A stretch of DNA of 64,000 bases from Bacillota bacterium (GCA_017889585.1 JAGFZX010000011.1:24133-88132); one strand, 5' to 3'; shown: positions 7,000-17,016, counted from the stretch's first letter. The notes: generated from the letters alone by a model not told the origin. Numbers and translations are program-made.

Positions 7000-8073
7000 A
7001 TGAGAATAGCAGATATTTTATTGACTTGGTATAAGGAGTGTAAACGGGATTTACCTTGGCGAAAAGATAAAGACCCTTATAAAATTTGGGTTTCGGAAGT
7101 GATGCTGCAACAGACTAGGGTTGAAGTTGTGAAGTCTTACTTTGAAAGGTGGATGGAGCGATTTCCTACATTGGAAAGTCTGGCAGGAGCTCGGGAAGAA
7201 GAAGTGATTCAATATTGGCAGGGGCTAGGCTATTATTCTAGGGCCCGGAATCTTCTCGAAGGTGTTCGGGAAGTAAGTGTTTCTTATGGAGGTCAGGTAC
7301 CAGAGACTAAAGAAGAAGTAGTAAAACTTGCAGGTGTTGGTGACTATACAGCAGGGGCTATTTTAAGTATTGCTTATAATAAACAGGAGCCTGCCATTGA
7401 TGGCAATGTTCTTCGTGTATTTAGTCGCCTCTATTGCATAGATGGCGATATTTCTTCACCAGTGGTAAAAAAGCAGATTAGGGAACTGGTGGAAAGGGAA
7501 ATTTCCTTCGACTATCCAGGCGATTTTAATCAGGCCTTAATGGATTTGGGGGCAACCATCTGTATTCCTAAAGTTCCCCGTTGTCCAATCTGTCCATTGC
7601 AGAAGCAATGCCTAGGGAAGGAAAAAGGCCTACAACAACAATTGCCTGTAAAAAAGAAAAAAACGCCACCACTGCCTGTACGGCTGGTAGCAGGAGTTTT
7701 GCAACAGGGGGAGTTTTTCTTGTTACGGCAGAGACCAGCAAAAGGGTTATTAGCTGGGATGTGGGAATTCCCTGCTGTAGAAATTCAAGCAGAAGAAGAT
7801 GCTATAGCTGTATTCCGACAGATCTTTTTGTGTGAAACAGGTCAGGAGGTCGAGCTTCAAAGTTTATTATTTAAGTGTACTCATACGTTTAGTCATCGAA
7901 AATGGGATATTTCCTTTTATCATTGTACCGGCAGCCCAGGCAATATACCAACTGGAAGTCGTATTTCTTGGGTAAATAAGCGTGATTGGGGAAAACTTTC
8001 TTTTGCTGGGCCACATCGCAAAATGGCTGATTTTTTTGTTGAAAATAGAAAAAAGATACTACAGAATAGATAA
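7000..8073 (+). CDS. mutY: A/G-specific adenine DNA glycosylase MutY
   Basis: MutY removes adenine mispaired with 8-oxoguanine. The 357-residue protein has the helix-hairpin-helix glycosylase domain (EVMLQQTRVEVV; the hairpin LAGVGDYTAGAI; catalytic Asp in AIDGNVLRVFSR), the four-cysteine iron-sulfur loop (C-x6-C-x2-C-x5-C ending CPICPLQKQC), and a C-terminal NUDIX-like domain (RLVAGVLQQGEF, LLRQRPAKGLLAGMWEFP) that recognises 8-oxoG. ATG 7000 is chosen because AAGGAG sits six bases before it; ATG 6985 lacks such a site. Single gene divergent from the chemoreceptor. Confidence 0.95.
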   Translation: MRIADILLTWYKECKRDLPWRKDKDPYKIWVSEVMLQQTRVEVVKSYFERWMERFPTLESLAGAREEEVIQYWQGLGYYSRARNLLEGVREVSVSYGGQVPETKEEVVKLAGVGDYTAGAILSIAYNKQEPAIDGNVLRVFSRLYCIDGDISSPVVKKQIRELVEREISFDYPGDFNQALMDLGATICIPKVPRCPICPLQKQCLGKEKGLQQQLPVKKKKTPPLPVRLVAGVLQQGEFFLLRQRPAKGLLAGMWEFPAVEIQAEEDAIAVFRQIFLCETGQEVELQSLLFKCTHTFSHRKWDISFYHCTGSPGNIPTGSRISWVNKRDWGKLSFAGPHRKMADFFVENRKKILQNR

Positions 8074-8177
8074 TAGAAAGTCCTATGCTAAAATGGTACA
8101 GGAGTTTTGAGTTTCAGAAGTGATGTTATAACTACAATGGTCTGTTGTTAAAATGTCACATATAGGAAGGAAATTCC

Positions 8178-8225
8178 ATGATTATGTCGAATTTAAGAAA
8201 TAAATGGTATTTTTTTATAAAATAA
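8178..8225 (+). CDS. Possible 15-residue peptide
   Basis: ATG 8178 follows GGAAGGAAATTCC, a good ribosome site, and opens the frame MIMSNLRNKWYFFIK before TAA. It lies alone between mutY and the partner-switching genes. Nothing but the start signal supports it. Confidence 0.2.
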   Translation: MIMSNLRNKWYFFIK

Positions 8226-8303
8226 GGATATTTTTTTGCAGACTAATCTCTTATTGATGTTATAAGCGATAGGAATGTTAATCGAGTTTGAGGAGGTGAA
8301 AGA

Positions 8304-8681
8304 ATGTATTGTTTTTCCTCGCTGGATGAATTCGCCATATTGCGAGAAATTATTAAGGCAGAGTTAGTACGAATTTTTGGGAAAGATGCTCTAGGGATAT
8401 TTATTGCAATCAATGAGGGGGTCAATAATGCAATTCTTCATGGTAATAAAGAAAATCTTAGCAAAAAAGTATATCTAACGATGGAAGAATTACCTAACCA
8501 AATTAGAATTGTCATTCGTGACGAAGGTAAGGGTTTTATCAATCAGGAGATATCTGATACAACCCCTTGGTCTGCAGAACATGGAAGAGGATTTCAGCTG
8601 ATAAAACATTATGTGGACTCTTATGAGTTTAATGGACTGGGAAATGAACTAACACTAATCAAAAAAAATGATATTGCTTAA
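8304..8681 (+). CDS. Anti-sigma-type serine kinase (HATPase, RsbW/SpoIIAB-like)
   Basis: The 125-residue protein is a single GHKL ATPase domain of the kind that phosphorylates a STAS antagonist and holds a sigma factor or another target. The N box NEGVNNAILHGN, G1 box RDEGKGF and G2 box HGRGFQLI are all present in order. A strong GAGGAGG ribosome site lies before ATG 8304. The next two genes encode its likely substrate (STAS protein) and the phosphatase that reverses the reaction. It is too divergent to call SpoIIAB, and no sigma factor gene is nearby, so the final target is unknown. Confidence 0.88.
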   Translation: MYCFSSLDEFAILREIIKAELVRIFGKDALGIFIAINEGVNNAILHGNKENLSKKVYLTMEELPNQIRIVIRDEGKGFINQEISDTTPWSAEHGRGFQLIKHYVDSYEFNGLGNELTLIKKNDIA

Positions 8682-8734
8682 TTGCAGAAATGAAAGGTCT
8701 TCATATTTTTATTAATTGAAAGGGGATCATTAGG

Positions 8735-9037
8735 ATGGAGATTAATACTACTATTAATAATGGACAAGTTATAGTGAGTTTATCGGGCAGCATGTATGTT
8801 GAAGAGGCAGCCATTCTGCGCGAAAAACTGATTATTTTGATGGAATCAGGACACAAGGAATTTATAATTAAGCTCAATAAGGTTGACTACATTGATAGTT
8901 CAGGTCTTGGTGTACTTGTTGCCATCCAAAAAAGAGCATTGCAAATAAAGGGCGGCGTAACCCTTGTCGGTGCTAGCGGTCTTGTAAAAGAACTATTTGA
9001 ATTAACAAGATTGAATAAAGTTTTTGCAATGCAATAA
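8735..9037 (+). CDS. Anti-sigma factor antagonist (STAS domain)
   Basis: A 100-residue STAS protein. The phosphorylation loop reads KVDYIDSSGLGVLVAIQKRA, with the conserved Asp-Ser-Ser-Gly; the first Ser is the expected phospho-site of the upstream kinase. Unphosphorylated, such proteins bind the kinase and release its partner. It lies 53 bp after the kinase gene and 19 bp before the phosphatase gene, so the three should be one operon. An AAAGGGGAT ribosome site precedes ATG 8735. Confidence 0.9.
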   Translation: MEINTTINNGQVIVSLSGSMYVEEAAILREKLIILMESGHKEFIIKLNKVDYIDSSGLGVLVAIQKRALQIKGGVTLVGASGLVKELFELTRLNKVFAMQ

Positions 9038-9056
9038 CTGTTAAGGAGATAGGTCG

Positions 9057-10112
9057 ATGAGTTTTTCGGAATCTGATAGTTTTAGGGAAAGATGCGATCA
9101 TTGCCAGCGATTAGATCTTTTTGATATGCTAAATGATGCCCTAGTATTGGTAAAGTGTCGAACACGAGGCATTTTATTTATGAATGAAAAGGCATTAGAA
9201 ATGTATCAGTATACAAACGAAGAGTCGCTCAATTTATCTATTACAAATATTAGTCATGATTCAGCCCAATTAAATTGCGAAAATTGGAAAGCAGCGAAGC
9301 AGTATGCTAATGGGTATGTTTTTACATCCAATCATATTAAGAAAGATGGCTCTATATTTAAGGTTGAAATAAGCAGTCGCTTTATGACTTTACATGGAGA
9401 TGATATTTACGCATTAGTAGTACGAAATCTAACTTCTGATTTAAAGATGCGGGAAGACGTTGAGCTGGCAGGCAAAGTCCAGCGGCGACTATTACCTCTT
9501 GATTTCACGAATGAATTATTTGAGATGCATTCTATTTATCAGCCGCACAGCTATGTTAGCGGTGATCTATATGATTTTATTTTTGATAATTATAAAAAAG
9601 TATTATATGGTATTTTAGTTGATGTTATGGGCCATGGGATTGTGGCAGCAGCTCAGGCGGGCATTTTTAAATATCTTTTTATCCAGGCTAAGGATAAAGG
9701 TATTCCAGTGCAGGATAAACTCAGGTGGATTAATAAAGAAGTAATGCCTTTTTTTGAAGGTGGCGGCTTTGCGGCGGCTTTTCTTTTTGAGTTTGATTTT
9801 ATGTGCAATACCCTCACTTACTCTGCTGGCGGAATTAATAATTTTATAGTGATAAAGGGGCAAGGGCCAGAAATTATAAGGACTCCTGGACTCTTCTTAG
9901 GAATTAATGCGGACGAGGTCTTTGATCAAGGTGTTTTGCATTTTCAATCAGGTGAAAGTTTCTTATTTTTAACTGATGGGCTTTTTGAAGTGCTTCCACG
10001 CCCCATCAGCAGTGCGCTTGATTTTTCACGAATGCAAGAAATGTGTAAAACTCTTACGATTGGTGGAAAACATCATGATGATGCCTCGTCTATAGGAGTA
10101 GTTATTCGATAG
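9057..10112 (+). CDS. PAS-PP2C phosphatase (RsbU/SpoIIE type)
   Basis: The 351-residue protein has an N-terminal PAS-like sensor (about 20-130, MLNDALVLVKCRTRGILFMN ... FKVEISSRFM) joined by a short helix (EDVELAGKVQRRLLP) to a SpoIIE-type PP2C domain. Metal-binding motifs are visible: VSGDLYDF, VDVMGHG, FLTDGLFE and HDDASSIGV. It should dephosphorylate the STAS protein encoded just upstream when its PAS domain senses a signal. It lacks membrane segments, so the signal is cytoplasmic or redox-like. The chemoreceptor 33 bp downstream on the same strand may be read in the same transcript. Confidence 0.9.
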   Translation: MSFSESDSFRERCDHCQRLDLFDMLNDALVLVKCRTRGILFMNEKALEMYQYTNEESLNLSITNISHDSAQLNCENWKAAKQYANGYVFTSNHIKKDGSIFKVEISSRFMTLHGDDIYALVVRNLTSDLKMREDVELAGKVQRRLLPLDFTNELFEMHSIYQPHSYVSGDLYDFIFDNYKKVLYGILVDVMGHGIVAAAQAGIFKYLFIQAKDKGIPVQDKLRWINKEVMPFFEGGGFAAAFLFEFDFMCNTLTYSAGGINNFIVIKGQGPEIIRTPGLFLGINADEVFDQGVLHFQSGESFLFLTDGLFEVLPRPISSALDFSRMQEMCKTLTIGGKHHDDASSIGVVIR

Positions 10113-10144
10113 ACTAAGTATTATAATAAGGTGGTAGTATAACA

Positions 10145-11869
10145 ATGAAACTGAAGATAGGTGCTAAAATTGCTCTGAGTTTCGGAGTGATTATTGCTCT
10201 AATCATGTTGATGGCAATTAATTCTCTGCTTTCCCTGCGCAATGCTAATGGAGATTTGGTGAAAATAAACGAGGCCAATGCTCGCATGGCCCTTGCTGAT
10301 GATATTGTCATTCAATACAAAGTAACTGTATCAGATATTCGTGTCTATGTAGCATATGGGGATGAAGCTCTGATTGGCAAGACTGAGAGCAATTTTAATC
10401 AGGTTCTAACCCTGGAGAAGGAATTACTATCCATGGCCAGGTCGGAAAAAAAGCAAGAAGTTCAAGTACTGATTGATGAAACTACAAAACAAAAAAATAC
10501 GATTATCAGTGAATACATGCCTGCTGCTAAAGAATATAATACAGAATTAACAACGGGAAATTTGGCAAAAGCGCAAGAGAGTAAAATGAAGTTAATTCAA
10601 ATTTCACAACGCCTTGCACCCCAAGCAGCATGGATTGAAAAGACAACAGATGATTTGTCCAGGGCAAATACTGATGTAGCAAAAGGGCTCATCAAAGAAA
10701 GTATAGCGGCAGCCAATAGCGTAATGATGATTTCAATTGTGATCAGCTTGTTGGTATTACTGCTTGGTATAGCAATTGCAGTTATCCTCACTAATATGAT
10801 TCGTAGACCAATAATAGGGCTTACTGCTATTGCCAATCAATATGCCAATGGAGATTTGCGTAATAGTGTGGAAGTGACGAGCACGGACGAAATAGGAGAG
10901 CTAGCTAACTCTATAGAAATTATGCACAAGCATTTTGTGGAGATGATTAGTAACATTCGATCAGCTTCTGAACAATTGGCTGCGACATCAGAAGAAATGG
11001 CAGCATCGACAGAAGAGGTAACAGCAACGAGTGGAGAAATTTCTAGCAATATGCAAAATCTGGCCAAGGAGGCTGACTCGGGGAATCAATCTATGCTAGA
11101 AGCATCCCAAGCACTAGTACAGCTATCAAGTTTGATACAAATGGCCAAAGCAAAGGCTGACAACACTTGTAAAAATTCGGAAAATACCTTGATCGCTGCC
11201 GAAAATGGGCGATTGAAGGTCGATGAATCTGTTAGTAAAATGGGGAATATTAAAAACCAGGCAGAAAAATCCAGCCAGGTTATTGGTGAACTTAATGATT
11301 ATTCTAAACAAATATCTTTGATTACCGATACAATTACGAATCTAGCTAAGCAGACCAATCTTTTGGCGCTGAATGCTGCCATTGAGGCTGCCCGGGCAGG
11401 GGAACATGGTCGTGGATTTGCAGTTGTCGCTGAAGAAGTGCGCAAATTAGCTGAACAATCAGATCAGGGAGCGCAAGAGATTACCTCTCTAGTGAAGATG
11501 GTTACGGAAAAAACAGATGTAGCGGTTGCGGCAATGACACAAAATGTTGTAGAGGTGGAATATGGGGTTTCTACGGTTAATGAAGCAGGAATCGCCTTAG
11601 ATCGAATTTTGCAAGCTGTAAAGCAAACAACTGCTGAAGCTAGGGAAATTGGTGATTTAACCTCTGAAGAAGTTGCTAGTTCAGAACAAATTGTAAAACT
11701 GATTGATCATCTTGCGACAGTGATCGAAACTGTGGCAACACATGGTGAAGAAGTTTCGGCTTCGGCGGAAGAACAGTCAGCTGCCATGCAAACCGTGGCC
11801 GCTAGTGCGGAAGAAACAAGTGCCATGGCACATCAATTGGAAAGTTCTGTTGCCAAGTTTCTCGTGTAA
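10145..11869 (+). CDS. Methyl-accepting chemotaxis protein with four-helix-bundle sensor
   Basis: A 574-residue transmembrane receptor in classical order: membrane helix 1 (about 8-30), an external all-helical ligand domain of the 4HB_MCP type (about 31-190), membrane helix 2 (about 191-215), HAMP ([19 protein letters not shown]) and a long signalling coil whose tip reads [20 protein letters not shown] then [18 protein letters not shown]. Glutamate pairs suitable for methylation occur in [10 protein letters not shown] near the C-terminus. The ligand cannot be predicted. AAGGTGG precedes ATG 10145, and a terminator at 11902 ends the unit. Confidence 0.95.
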   Translation: MKLKIGAKIALSFGVIIALIMLMAINSLLSLRNANGDLVKINEANARMALADDIVIQYKVTVSDIRVYVAYGDEALIGKTESNFNQVLTLEKELLSMARSEKKQEVQVLIDETTKQKNTIISEYMPAAKEYNTELTTGNLAKAQESKMKLIQISQRLAPQAAWIEKTTDDLSRANTDVAKGLIKESIAAANSVMMISIVISLLVLLLGIAIAVILTNMIRRPIIGLTAIANQYANGDLRNSVEVTSTDEIGELANSIEIMHKHFVEMISNIRSASEQLAATSEEMAASTEEVTATSGEISSNMQNLAKEADSGNQSMLEASQALVQLSSLIQMAKAKADNTCKNSENTLIAAENGRLKVDESVSKMGNIKNQAEKSSQVIGELNDYSKQISLITDTITNLAKQTNLLALNAAIEAARAGEHGRGFAVVAEEVRKLAEQSDQGAQEITSLVKMVTEKTDVAVAAMTQNVVEVEYGVSTVNEAGIALDRILQAVKQTTAEAREIGDLTSEEVASSEQIVKLIDHLATVIETVATHGEEVSASAEEQSAAMQTVAASAEETSAMAHQLESSVAKFLV

Positions 11870-11901
11870 TGAGTAAGTTAGTGGAGCTAGTATTTAATAG
11901 A

Positions 11902-11938
11902 AATATCCTGCAAACTATAAAGTTGCAGGATATTTTTG
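11902..11938 (+). terminator. Terminator after the chemoreceptor
   Basis: AATATCCTGCAA pairs with TTGCAGGATATT around ACTATAAAG-type loop sequence, followed by TTTTG. Confidence 0.85.
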
Positions 11939-12055
11939 TTATATTTATTTAATAATATGTAATGATTCTAGAGTTTGTTGAGAATTGTTATTACTAAGAT
12001 AATGCTAGATGTGATATCATTAAAATGATTAAATTAAAGTGATCGGAGGTTCAGC

Positions 12056-12688
12056 ATGGAAGAAATTATGAATGCGGTAACCCATGGTATTGGTACCCTC
12101 CTTGCAGTAGCCGGACTGGTGTTGTTAACTGTATTTGCTTATCTATATGGTGAAGTTTGGCATATCCTTAGTTTTAGTATTTATGGTACTACGTTGGTGC
12201 TTCTGTATTTAGCCTCGACGCTATACCATAGTTTTACAAATGAACGCTTGAAATATATTTTTAAGATTCTTGATCATTCAGCCATATATTTACTCATAGC
12301 CGGAACATATACCCCCTTTACCCTGGTGCCCTTGCATGGTGTATTGGGGTGGACTGTTTTCGGGTTAGTTTGGGGATTTGCCGTACTAGGAATTGTTTTA
12401 AAAGTTTTTTTTGTGGGACGGTTTAAATTTATATCGACCCTATGTTATCTTTTTATGGGATGGTTTATTATTATTGCCATAAAACCTCTTATTGCGACAG
12501 TGGCGACACTGGGGATTATGTGGCTTCTAATTGGTGGTTTGTTTTATACACTAGGGAGCGTTTTTTATTTATGGAATAAACTGCCTTATAATCATGCTAT
12601 ATGGCATTTGTTTGTGCTGGCAGGTAGTATTTCCCATTTTATTGCCGTGTTTTTCTATGTCCTTCCCATTCGCCCGGGTCTCTCGTAA
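12056..12688 (+). CDS. Hemolysin III / YqfA family membrane protein
   Basis: The 210-residue protein has seven predicted membrane helices and the family's histidine motifs: NAVTHGIGTLLAVAG near the start, STLYHSF around 57, LDHSAIYLLIAGTYTPF around 75-90 and HLFVLAGSISHFIAVFFY near the end. These residues match the PAQR/hemolysin III fold, where they bind a metal and suggest hydrolase activity in the membrane. The bacterial role is poorly known; despite the name, hemolysis should not be assumed. A CGGAGG ribosome site precedes ATG 12056. The stop overlaps the queG start by one base (TAATG), so translation is coupled. Confidence 0.9.
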   Translation: MEEIMNAVTHGIGTLLAVAGLVLLTVFAYLYGEVWHILSFSIYGTTLVLLYLASTLYHSFTNERLKYIFKILDHSAIYLLIAGTYTPFTLVPLHGVLGWTVFGLVWGFAVLGIVLKVFFVGRFKFISTLCYLFMGWFIIIAIKPLIATVATLGIMWLLIGGLFYTLGSVFYLWNKLPYNHAIWHLFVLAGSISHFIAVFFYVLPIRPGLS

Positions 12689-13575
12689 TGAAAGCGACTT
12701 TGCAGAAGTTTTGTAGCTCAATCAATATTGAATATGTAGGAATCGCACCCATAGGGCCTTATGTGGAATTAGAACAGATATTAAAGGCGCGAATTGAGAA
12801 AGGGCAATGTACGGAATTTGAGGAAGAATATTTAGCCAAAAGAATAGATCCTAGATTAACGATGGCAGATGTCCAGTCGGTTATTGTATGCTTATTTCCC
12901 TATTATATAGGCGAGAGGACTGAGAGTAACATTGCAAAATATACTCATGCCCTTGATTATCATAAAGTTGCTAAAGATAAATTAGAGCAAATCGGTAAGT
13001 TTCTCACAGAGACGAGACCTGGGTTTCGTTATCAAGCTTTTGTAGATACAGGTCCGTTAGTTGATCGATATATGGCATATCTAGCAGGTCTGGGATTCTT
13101 TGGTCTGAACAACCATGTTATATCAGATACATACGGTTCCTATGTATTGATTGGTTATATGCTTACAAATCATCCTTTTGAAATCGATCAACCTCTAAAA
13201 CAGAGCTGCATGCAATGTGGGAAGTGTATAAAAGCATGCCCAGGCCAAGCTATACTCGGTAATTTTGGGATTGATCCAAGACGTTGCCGCTCTTATTTGA
13301 CTCAGAAAAAGGGAGAGTTAACGGTAGCTGAGGTTGATATTATCAAGAAGAATAAACTGGTATTTGGCTGTGATACATGTCAGGATGTATGTCCTCATAA
13401 TCAAAAAGTTGCTGTGACAAGGATGACAGAGTTTCGGGAAAACATTATATCGGAATTGAGTTATGAAGAGTTATCGACAATCTCCAATAAAGAATTCAAA
13501 AGGAGATATGACAATCGTGCTTTTAGTTGGCGCGGCAGGAAGTTGATTGTACGGAATTTTGAATATTTGTCATAA
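12688..13575 (+). CDS. queG: Epoxyqueuosine reductase QueG
   Basis: QueG performs the last step of queuosine synthesis in tRNA, reducing epoxyqueuosine with a cobalamin cofactor. The 295-residue protein has the cobalamin-binding N-terminal domain (RYQAFVDTGPLVDRYMAYLA, GLGFFGLNNHVIS) and two 4Fe-4S cysteine clusters (CMQCGKCIKACPG around 175 and CDTCQDVCPHN around 230). It lacks the C-terminal HEAT-repeat extension of longer QueG proteins, as is common in short Firmicute forms. It shares one base with the preceding gene and has no separate promoter. Confidence 0.93.
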   Translation: MKATLQKFCSSINIEYVGIAPIGPYVELEQILKARIEKGQCTEFEEEYLAKRIDPRLTMADVQSVIVCLFPYYIGERTESNIAKYTHALDYHKVAKDKLEQIGKFLTETRPGFRYQAFVDTGPLVDRYMAYLAGLGFFGLNNHVISDTYGSYVLIGYMLTNHPFEIDQPLKQSCMQCGKCIKACPGQAILGNFGIDPRRCRSYLTQKKGELTVAEVDIIKKNKLVFGCDTCQDVCPHNQKVAVTRMTEFRENIISELSYEELSTISNKEFKRRYDNRAFSWRGRKLIVRNFEYLS

Positions 13576-13596
13576 GCTTTGAAAAACCATATTTTA

Positions 13597-13797
13597 AAAC
13601 ATAAAGGCACAAAGCCGCTACGCGGACACAAAGACCACAAAGGGGATAAAAAACCTCTTTGTGGTCTTTGTGTTTAACGTGGTTTTCCCCTCTGCGTTCT
13701 CTGCGCCTCTGCGGTAAATCGTTCTTTTCTTTAAGACCGCTTTTTACCGCAGAGAATACAGAGGGGAGTTTTAAAAGAACGCGTAGCGTTTTTCTTA
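13597..13797. repeat. Dispersed repeat, family A (two palindromic modules)
   Basis: Two inverted modules lie side by side. The first has CACAAAGACCACAAAG and CTTTGTGGTCTTTGTG (13602-13677). The second has CCTCTGCGTTCTCTGCG and its partner TACCGCAGAGAATACAGAGG (13686-13766). A tail AACGCGTAGCGTTTTTCTTA follows. The same modules recur at least six more times in this window, always between genes. Confidence 0.9.
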
Positions 13798-14529
13798 CCG
13801 GTTGACGATGTTGATACCCTGTGCTACGAGGCAGTCAGCTACAGTTGTTATATCTTGGGGAGTAGCTTCAGTTATATGATCAAGTGTATAGTTCATCTGT
13901 AAAGATTGCCATTTTTGTCGACCGTAAGTATGATATGGCAATAATTCTACGGTCACTGGTTTCGGTAAAGAGTATATGAGATTTATTAATGATTGTATAT
14001 CCTCGGGTAGGTTGGTTACTCCAGGGATGACTACATAACGTAGGGTGACGGTCAGATGCTCAGTCATATATTTCAAGTTACTGATAATTTGGGTATTATC
14101 AAAGCCTGCTAACCAGCGGTGTTTTTGTGGATCCACGGCCTTAATGCTGAATAAGGCGGCATCTGTATAGGGTAAAATATCAGTGATATTTTGCTGGTCA
14201 TAGTAGCCAGCAGTGTCGATCATTGTATGAATCCTATGGGCGTGGCAAGACGACAATAGCTCAGCAACAAATTGGGATTGTAGTAGGGGTTCGCCGCCGC
14301 TGAGGGTCATTCCTCCCCTGGAGGCATTGTAAAAGTGGCGGTAATGAAGTATGTCCGCGAGGACCTCTTCTGTGCTGATGGTTTGATTACCTTGGAGCCA
14401 AGTGTCAGGATTATGGCAGAAACGGCAACGTAGCTGGCAGCCTGAGAGAAATAGTACATAGCGAATACCCGGGCCGTCCACGGTGCCGAACCGCTCGATA
14501 GAATGATAGTAACCTTGCATGCTGGCCAC
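13795..14529 (-). CDS. pflA: Pyruvate formate-lyase activating enzyme
   Basis: A 244-residue radical SAM enzyme that puts the glycyl radical on PflB. The 4Fe-4S site is CQLRCRFC, just after GTVDGPGIRYVLFLSG; GGMTLSGGEPLLQ is the SAM-binding GGE segment. Length and motif spacing fit PflA closely. It starts six bases after the pflB stop with a GGAGG site, so the two are co-translated parts of one operon. The stop lies against a family A repeat. Confidence 0.96.
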   Translation of the reverse strand: MASMQGYYHSIERFGTVDGPGIRYVLFLSGCQLRCRFCHNPDTWLQGNQTISTEEVLADILHYRHFYNASRGGMTLSGGEPLLQSQFVAELLSSCHAHRIHTMIDTAGYYDQQNITDILPYTDAALFSIKAVDPQKHRWLAGFDNTQIISNLKYMTEHLTVTLRYVVIPGVTNLPEDIQSLINLIYSLPKPVTVELLPYHTYGRQKWQSLQMNYTLDHITEATPQDITTVADCLVAQGINIVNR

Positions 14530-14535
14530 CTCCTG

Positions 14536-16764
14536 TTACAAGGCTTTATAGAAAGTGCGTTCAATGACTTCTTCTTGCTGGGCAGGGGTGAGTTTGATGA
14601 AGTTAACAGCATAACCGGATACTCGGATGGTTAATTGAGGGTATTTTTCAGGATTTTTTCTGGCATCTTCCAATATAGAAACATCAAGAGCATTGACATT
14701 AATATGATGTCCATCTTTTGCTGTATAACCGTCCAGTATACCAGCTAAATTTTGCACTCTAGTATCTATAGTTTTGCCTAAGGTAGCAGGAAGAATGGAG
14801 AAGGTATAGGAAATGCCATCACGGCAGTCGTCATAAGATAATTTGCAAATGGATTGCATGGCAGAGAGTGCACCATTTTTGTCACGACCATGCATCGGAT
14901 TAGCTCCAGGGGCAAAAGGTTGTTTGGCTTTGCGGCCATCAGGGGTAGCGCCTGTTTTCAAACCATACATTACATTTGAGGTAATGGTTAGTATGGATAA
15001 GGTATGTTCAGCATTGCGATAAGTAGCATGTTCTTTCAGTTTTGTACTGAATTCATGACTGAGCTGGGTTGCCAAGATATCGACGATATCATCGTCATTA
15101 CCAAAGCAAGGGAAGTCTCCTTCAATGGCAAAGTCTTTAGCAATACCATTTTCATCACGTAGAGGTTTGACGCGTGCATAGCGAATGGCGCTTAGTGAAT
15201 CTGTAGCCACAGATAAACCAGCTACACCAAAGGCCATAGTTCTTTCTACATGAGAATCATGGAGAGCCATTTGTGACCGCTCATAGGCATATTTATCATG
15301 GCTGAAATGAATGAGATTCATGGTATTAACATAAAGTCCTGTGAGCCAAGTGAACACTTGTGATAGATTGTTCCGCACTACATCGTAATCCAGATACTCG
15401 CCCTCAGGGATTGGCATGACTGGTGCCAGTTGCTCGCCAGTATTTTCATCACGTCCACCGTTAATTGCTAACAGTAAAGCTTTAGCTAAATTGGCGCGGG
15501 CGCCAAAAAATTGCATTTGTTTACCGAGCCGCATTGCTGATACACAGCAGGCAATTCCATAGTCATCACCATAGATCGGGCGCATAATATCATCATTTTC
15601 ATATTGAATAGCACTGGTATCCAGGGATACTTTGGCACAGAATTTTTTGAAGTCATTTGGCATATTGGCTGACCATAAGATTGTTAAGTTTGGTTCAGGG
15701 GCAGGTCCTAGATTGTATAGTGTGTGAAGTATACGGTATGAGGTGCGAGTCACCAATGTACGACCATCGATGCCCATACCGCCAATGGACTCAGTTACCC
15801 ACAGTGGATCACCAGCAAAGAGTTCATTATAGTCAGGTGTGCGCAAATGGCGGGCTAGGCGAAGTTTAATTACCATTTGGTCAATGAGTTCTTGGGCAGC
15901 TGTTTCAGTGAGTGTGCCGTTTGCTAAATCTCTAGTCAGATAGATATCTAGGAAAGTAGAGATACGCCCTAGGGACATGGCAGCTCCGTTTTGCTCTTTG
16001 ATGGCAGCAAGATAACCAAAATATAACCATTGTACTGCTTCGTGGGCATTGACTGCTGGGCGGCTAATATCAAAGCCGTAGGCCTTAGCCATGGTTATGA
16101 TGTCTTTCAAAGCAACAATTTGTGCGGCAATTTCCTCCCTCAGACGTAGTGTTTGTTCATCCATTGGCTGAGAGGCAAGGTCATGTAAATCTGCTTTTTT
16201 CCCATCAATGAGTCGGTTAATTCCGTATAACGCTACCCGACGGTAGTCGCCAATAATTCGCCCTCGGCCATAGCCATCAGGCAGTCCGGTAATGATGCCT
16301 AGTTTGCGGGCTTGTTTCATTTCTGCTGTATACATATTAAAAACAGCAGTATTATGTGTGGTAACATGATTGTGATAGATGTTGCTGATCTCAGGGTTAA
16401 GTTCATAACCATAAGCCTCACAAGCCTGCTCTGCCATGCGTATGCCGCCATTAGGAATTACGCTGCGTTTAAGCGGAGCGTCAGTTTGTAGTCCGACAAT
16501 GATTTCTAAGTTTTGATCAATATAGCCAGGCTTGTGTGAAGTAATCGTGGAAATAGTGTCTGTGTCGACATCTAGTACGCCATTCTTGCTGCGCTCCTGT
16601 AAGAGTAACTGACTGCAGTTATCCCACAATTTTTTGGTGCGAGATGTTGCTCCAGCTAAAAAATCTTCATTGCCTTCATAGGGTAGATAATTTTGCTGAA
16701 TAAAATCTTGAATATCGATTGTTGTTTGCCATTTACCAGGTTTAAAGTTATTCCATGGGTTCAT
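14536..16764 (-). CDS. pflB: Pyruvate formate-lyase (formate C-acetyltransferase)
   Basis: The 742-residue glycyl radical enzyme converts pyruvate and CoA to acetyl-CoA and formate. The catalytic cysteine pair is in [18 protein letters not shown]; the radical glycine lies in RVSGYAVNF close to the C-terminus, followed by the usual [14 protein letters not shown] end. Length is close to the E. coli enzyme. The protein needs strict anaerobiosis, which fits the suspected lifestyle. Upstream lie a ZTP riboswitch and a second promoter with CRP/FNR-like and Fur-like sites, so its expression seems tied to one-carbon status and probably also to redox and iron. Formate made here can feed 10-formyl-tetrahydrofolate. 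Confidence 0.97.
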   Translation of the reverse strand: MNPWNNFKPGKWQTTIDIQDFIQQNYLPYEGNEDFLAGATSRTKKLWDNCSQLLLQERSKNGVLDVDTDTISTITSHKPGYIDQNLEIIVGLQTDAPLKRSVIPNGGIRMAEQACEAYGYELNPEISNIYHNHVTTHNTAVFNMYTAEMKQARKLGIITGLPDGYGRGRIIGDYRRVALYGINRLIDGKKADLHDLASQPMDEQTLRLREEIAAQIVALKDIITMAKAYGFDISRPAVNAHEAVQWLYFGYLAAIKEQNGAAMSLGRISTFLDIYLTRDLANGTLTETAAQELIDQMVIKLRLARHLRTPDYNELFAGDPLWVTESIGGMGIDGRTLVTRTSYRILHTLYNLGPAPEPNLTILWSANMPNDFKKFCAKVSLDTSAIQYENDDIMRPIYGDDYGIACCVSAMRLGKQMQFFGARANLAKALLLAINGGRDENTGEQLAPVMPIPEGEYLDYDVVRNNLSQVFTWLTGLYVNTMNLIHFSHDKYAYERSQMALHDSHVERTMAFGVAGLSVATDSLSAIRYARVKPLRDENGIAKDFAIEGDFPCFGNDDDIVDILATQLSHEFSTKLKEHATYRNAEHTLSILTITSNVMYGLKTGATPDGRKAKQPFAPGANPMHGRDKNGALSAMQSICKLSYDDCRDGISYTFSILPATLGKTIDTRVQNLAGILDGYTAKDGHHINVNALDVSILEDARKNPEKYPQLTIRVSGYAVNFIKLTPAQQEEVIERTFYKAL

Positions 16765-16788
16765 AATGATTATCCCCCTCTAATGTAA

Positions 16789-16803
16789 TGATAATTGTTA
16801 TCA
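16789..16803 (-). promoter_or_regulatory. Fur-box-like operator at pflB
   Basis: TGATAATTGTTATCA matches the 7-1-7 Fur palindrome (TGATAAT-N-ATTATCA) at all but one position. Another GATAAT half-site follows upstream (16803-16816). It would cover positions +3 to +17 of the proposed downstream promoter, where a repressor would block. Confidence 0.55.
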
Positions 16804-16812
16804 TTTATTATC

Positions 16813-16855
16813 ATTATAAATATAGTATAGTGTTTTGCCTGTGACATAAATCATA
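16813..16855 (-). promoter_or_regulatory. Second pflB promoter with CRP/FNR-family site
   Basis: On the minus strand TATAAT (16818-16813) implies a start near 16806. TGTGA-N6-TCATA (16840-16855, plus-strand reading) resembles the CRP/FNR-family consensus TGTGA-N6-TCACA and is centred at -41.5, the standard class II activator position. There is no good -35 hexamer, as expected of an activator-dependent promoter. This is prediction from spacing and match only. Confidence 0.45.
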
Positions 16856-16891
16856 TACGTGAAAGTTTAATTCTAGGTTTTTTATGCGCAT

Positions 16892-16997
16892 AAAAAAACC
16901 GCCTGGGTATAACAAATGATGTTATGCCCAGGCGGTCGGCGTTTATCAGATACATTCCCTTGTGGTTATTCCACTATCCGCCAGTCGTGTATCTGTT
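16892..16997 (-). promoter_or_regulatory. ZTP (pfl-motif) riboswitch upstream of pflBA
   Basis: Minus-strand RNA: P1 arms AGATACA (16994-16988) and TGTATCT (16954-16948) enclose the conserved CGACTGGCGG, a GTGG/CCAC hairpin and AAGGGAATG; after a linker comes ACCGCCTGGGCA, the invariant 3' element of the pfl motif. That element is also the 5' arm of a terminator hairpin (16936-16898) followed by seven T residues. Binding of ZTP, which rises when 10-formyl-tetrahydrofolate is short, would stabilise the aptamer and let RNA polymerase continue into pflBA. The motif was named for its link with pfl genes. Confidence 0.88.
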
Positions 16998-17016
16998 TTA
17001 TTATTTTATATACGAG

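Noticed and set aside
13597..13797. CRISPR array suggested by the short periodic GCAGAGG/ACAAAG pattern
   Set aside because: The pattern forms single inverted pairs without regular spacers, and no cas genes are present.
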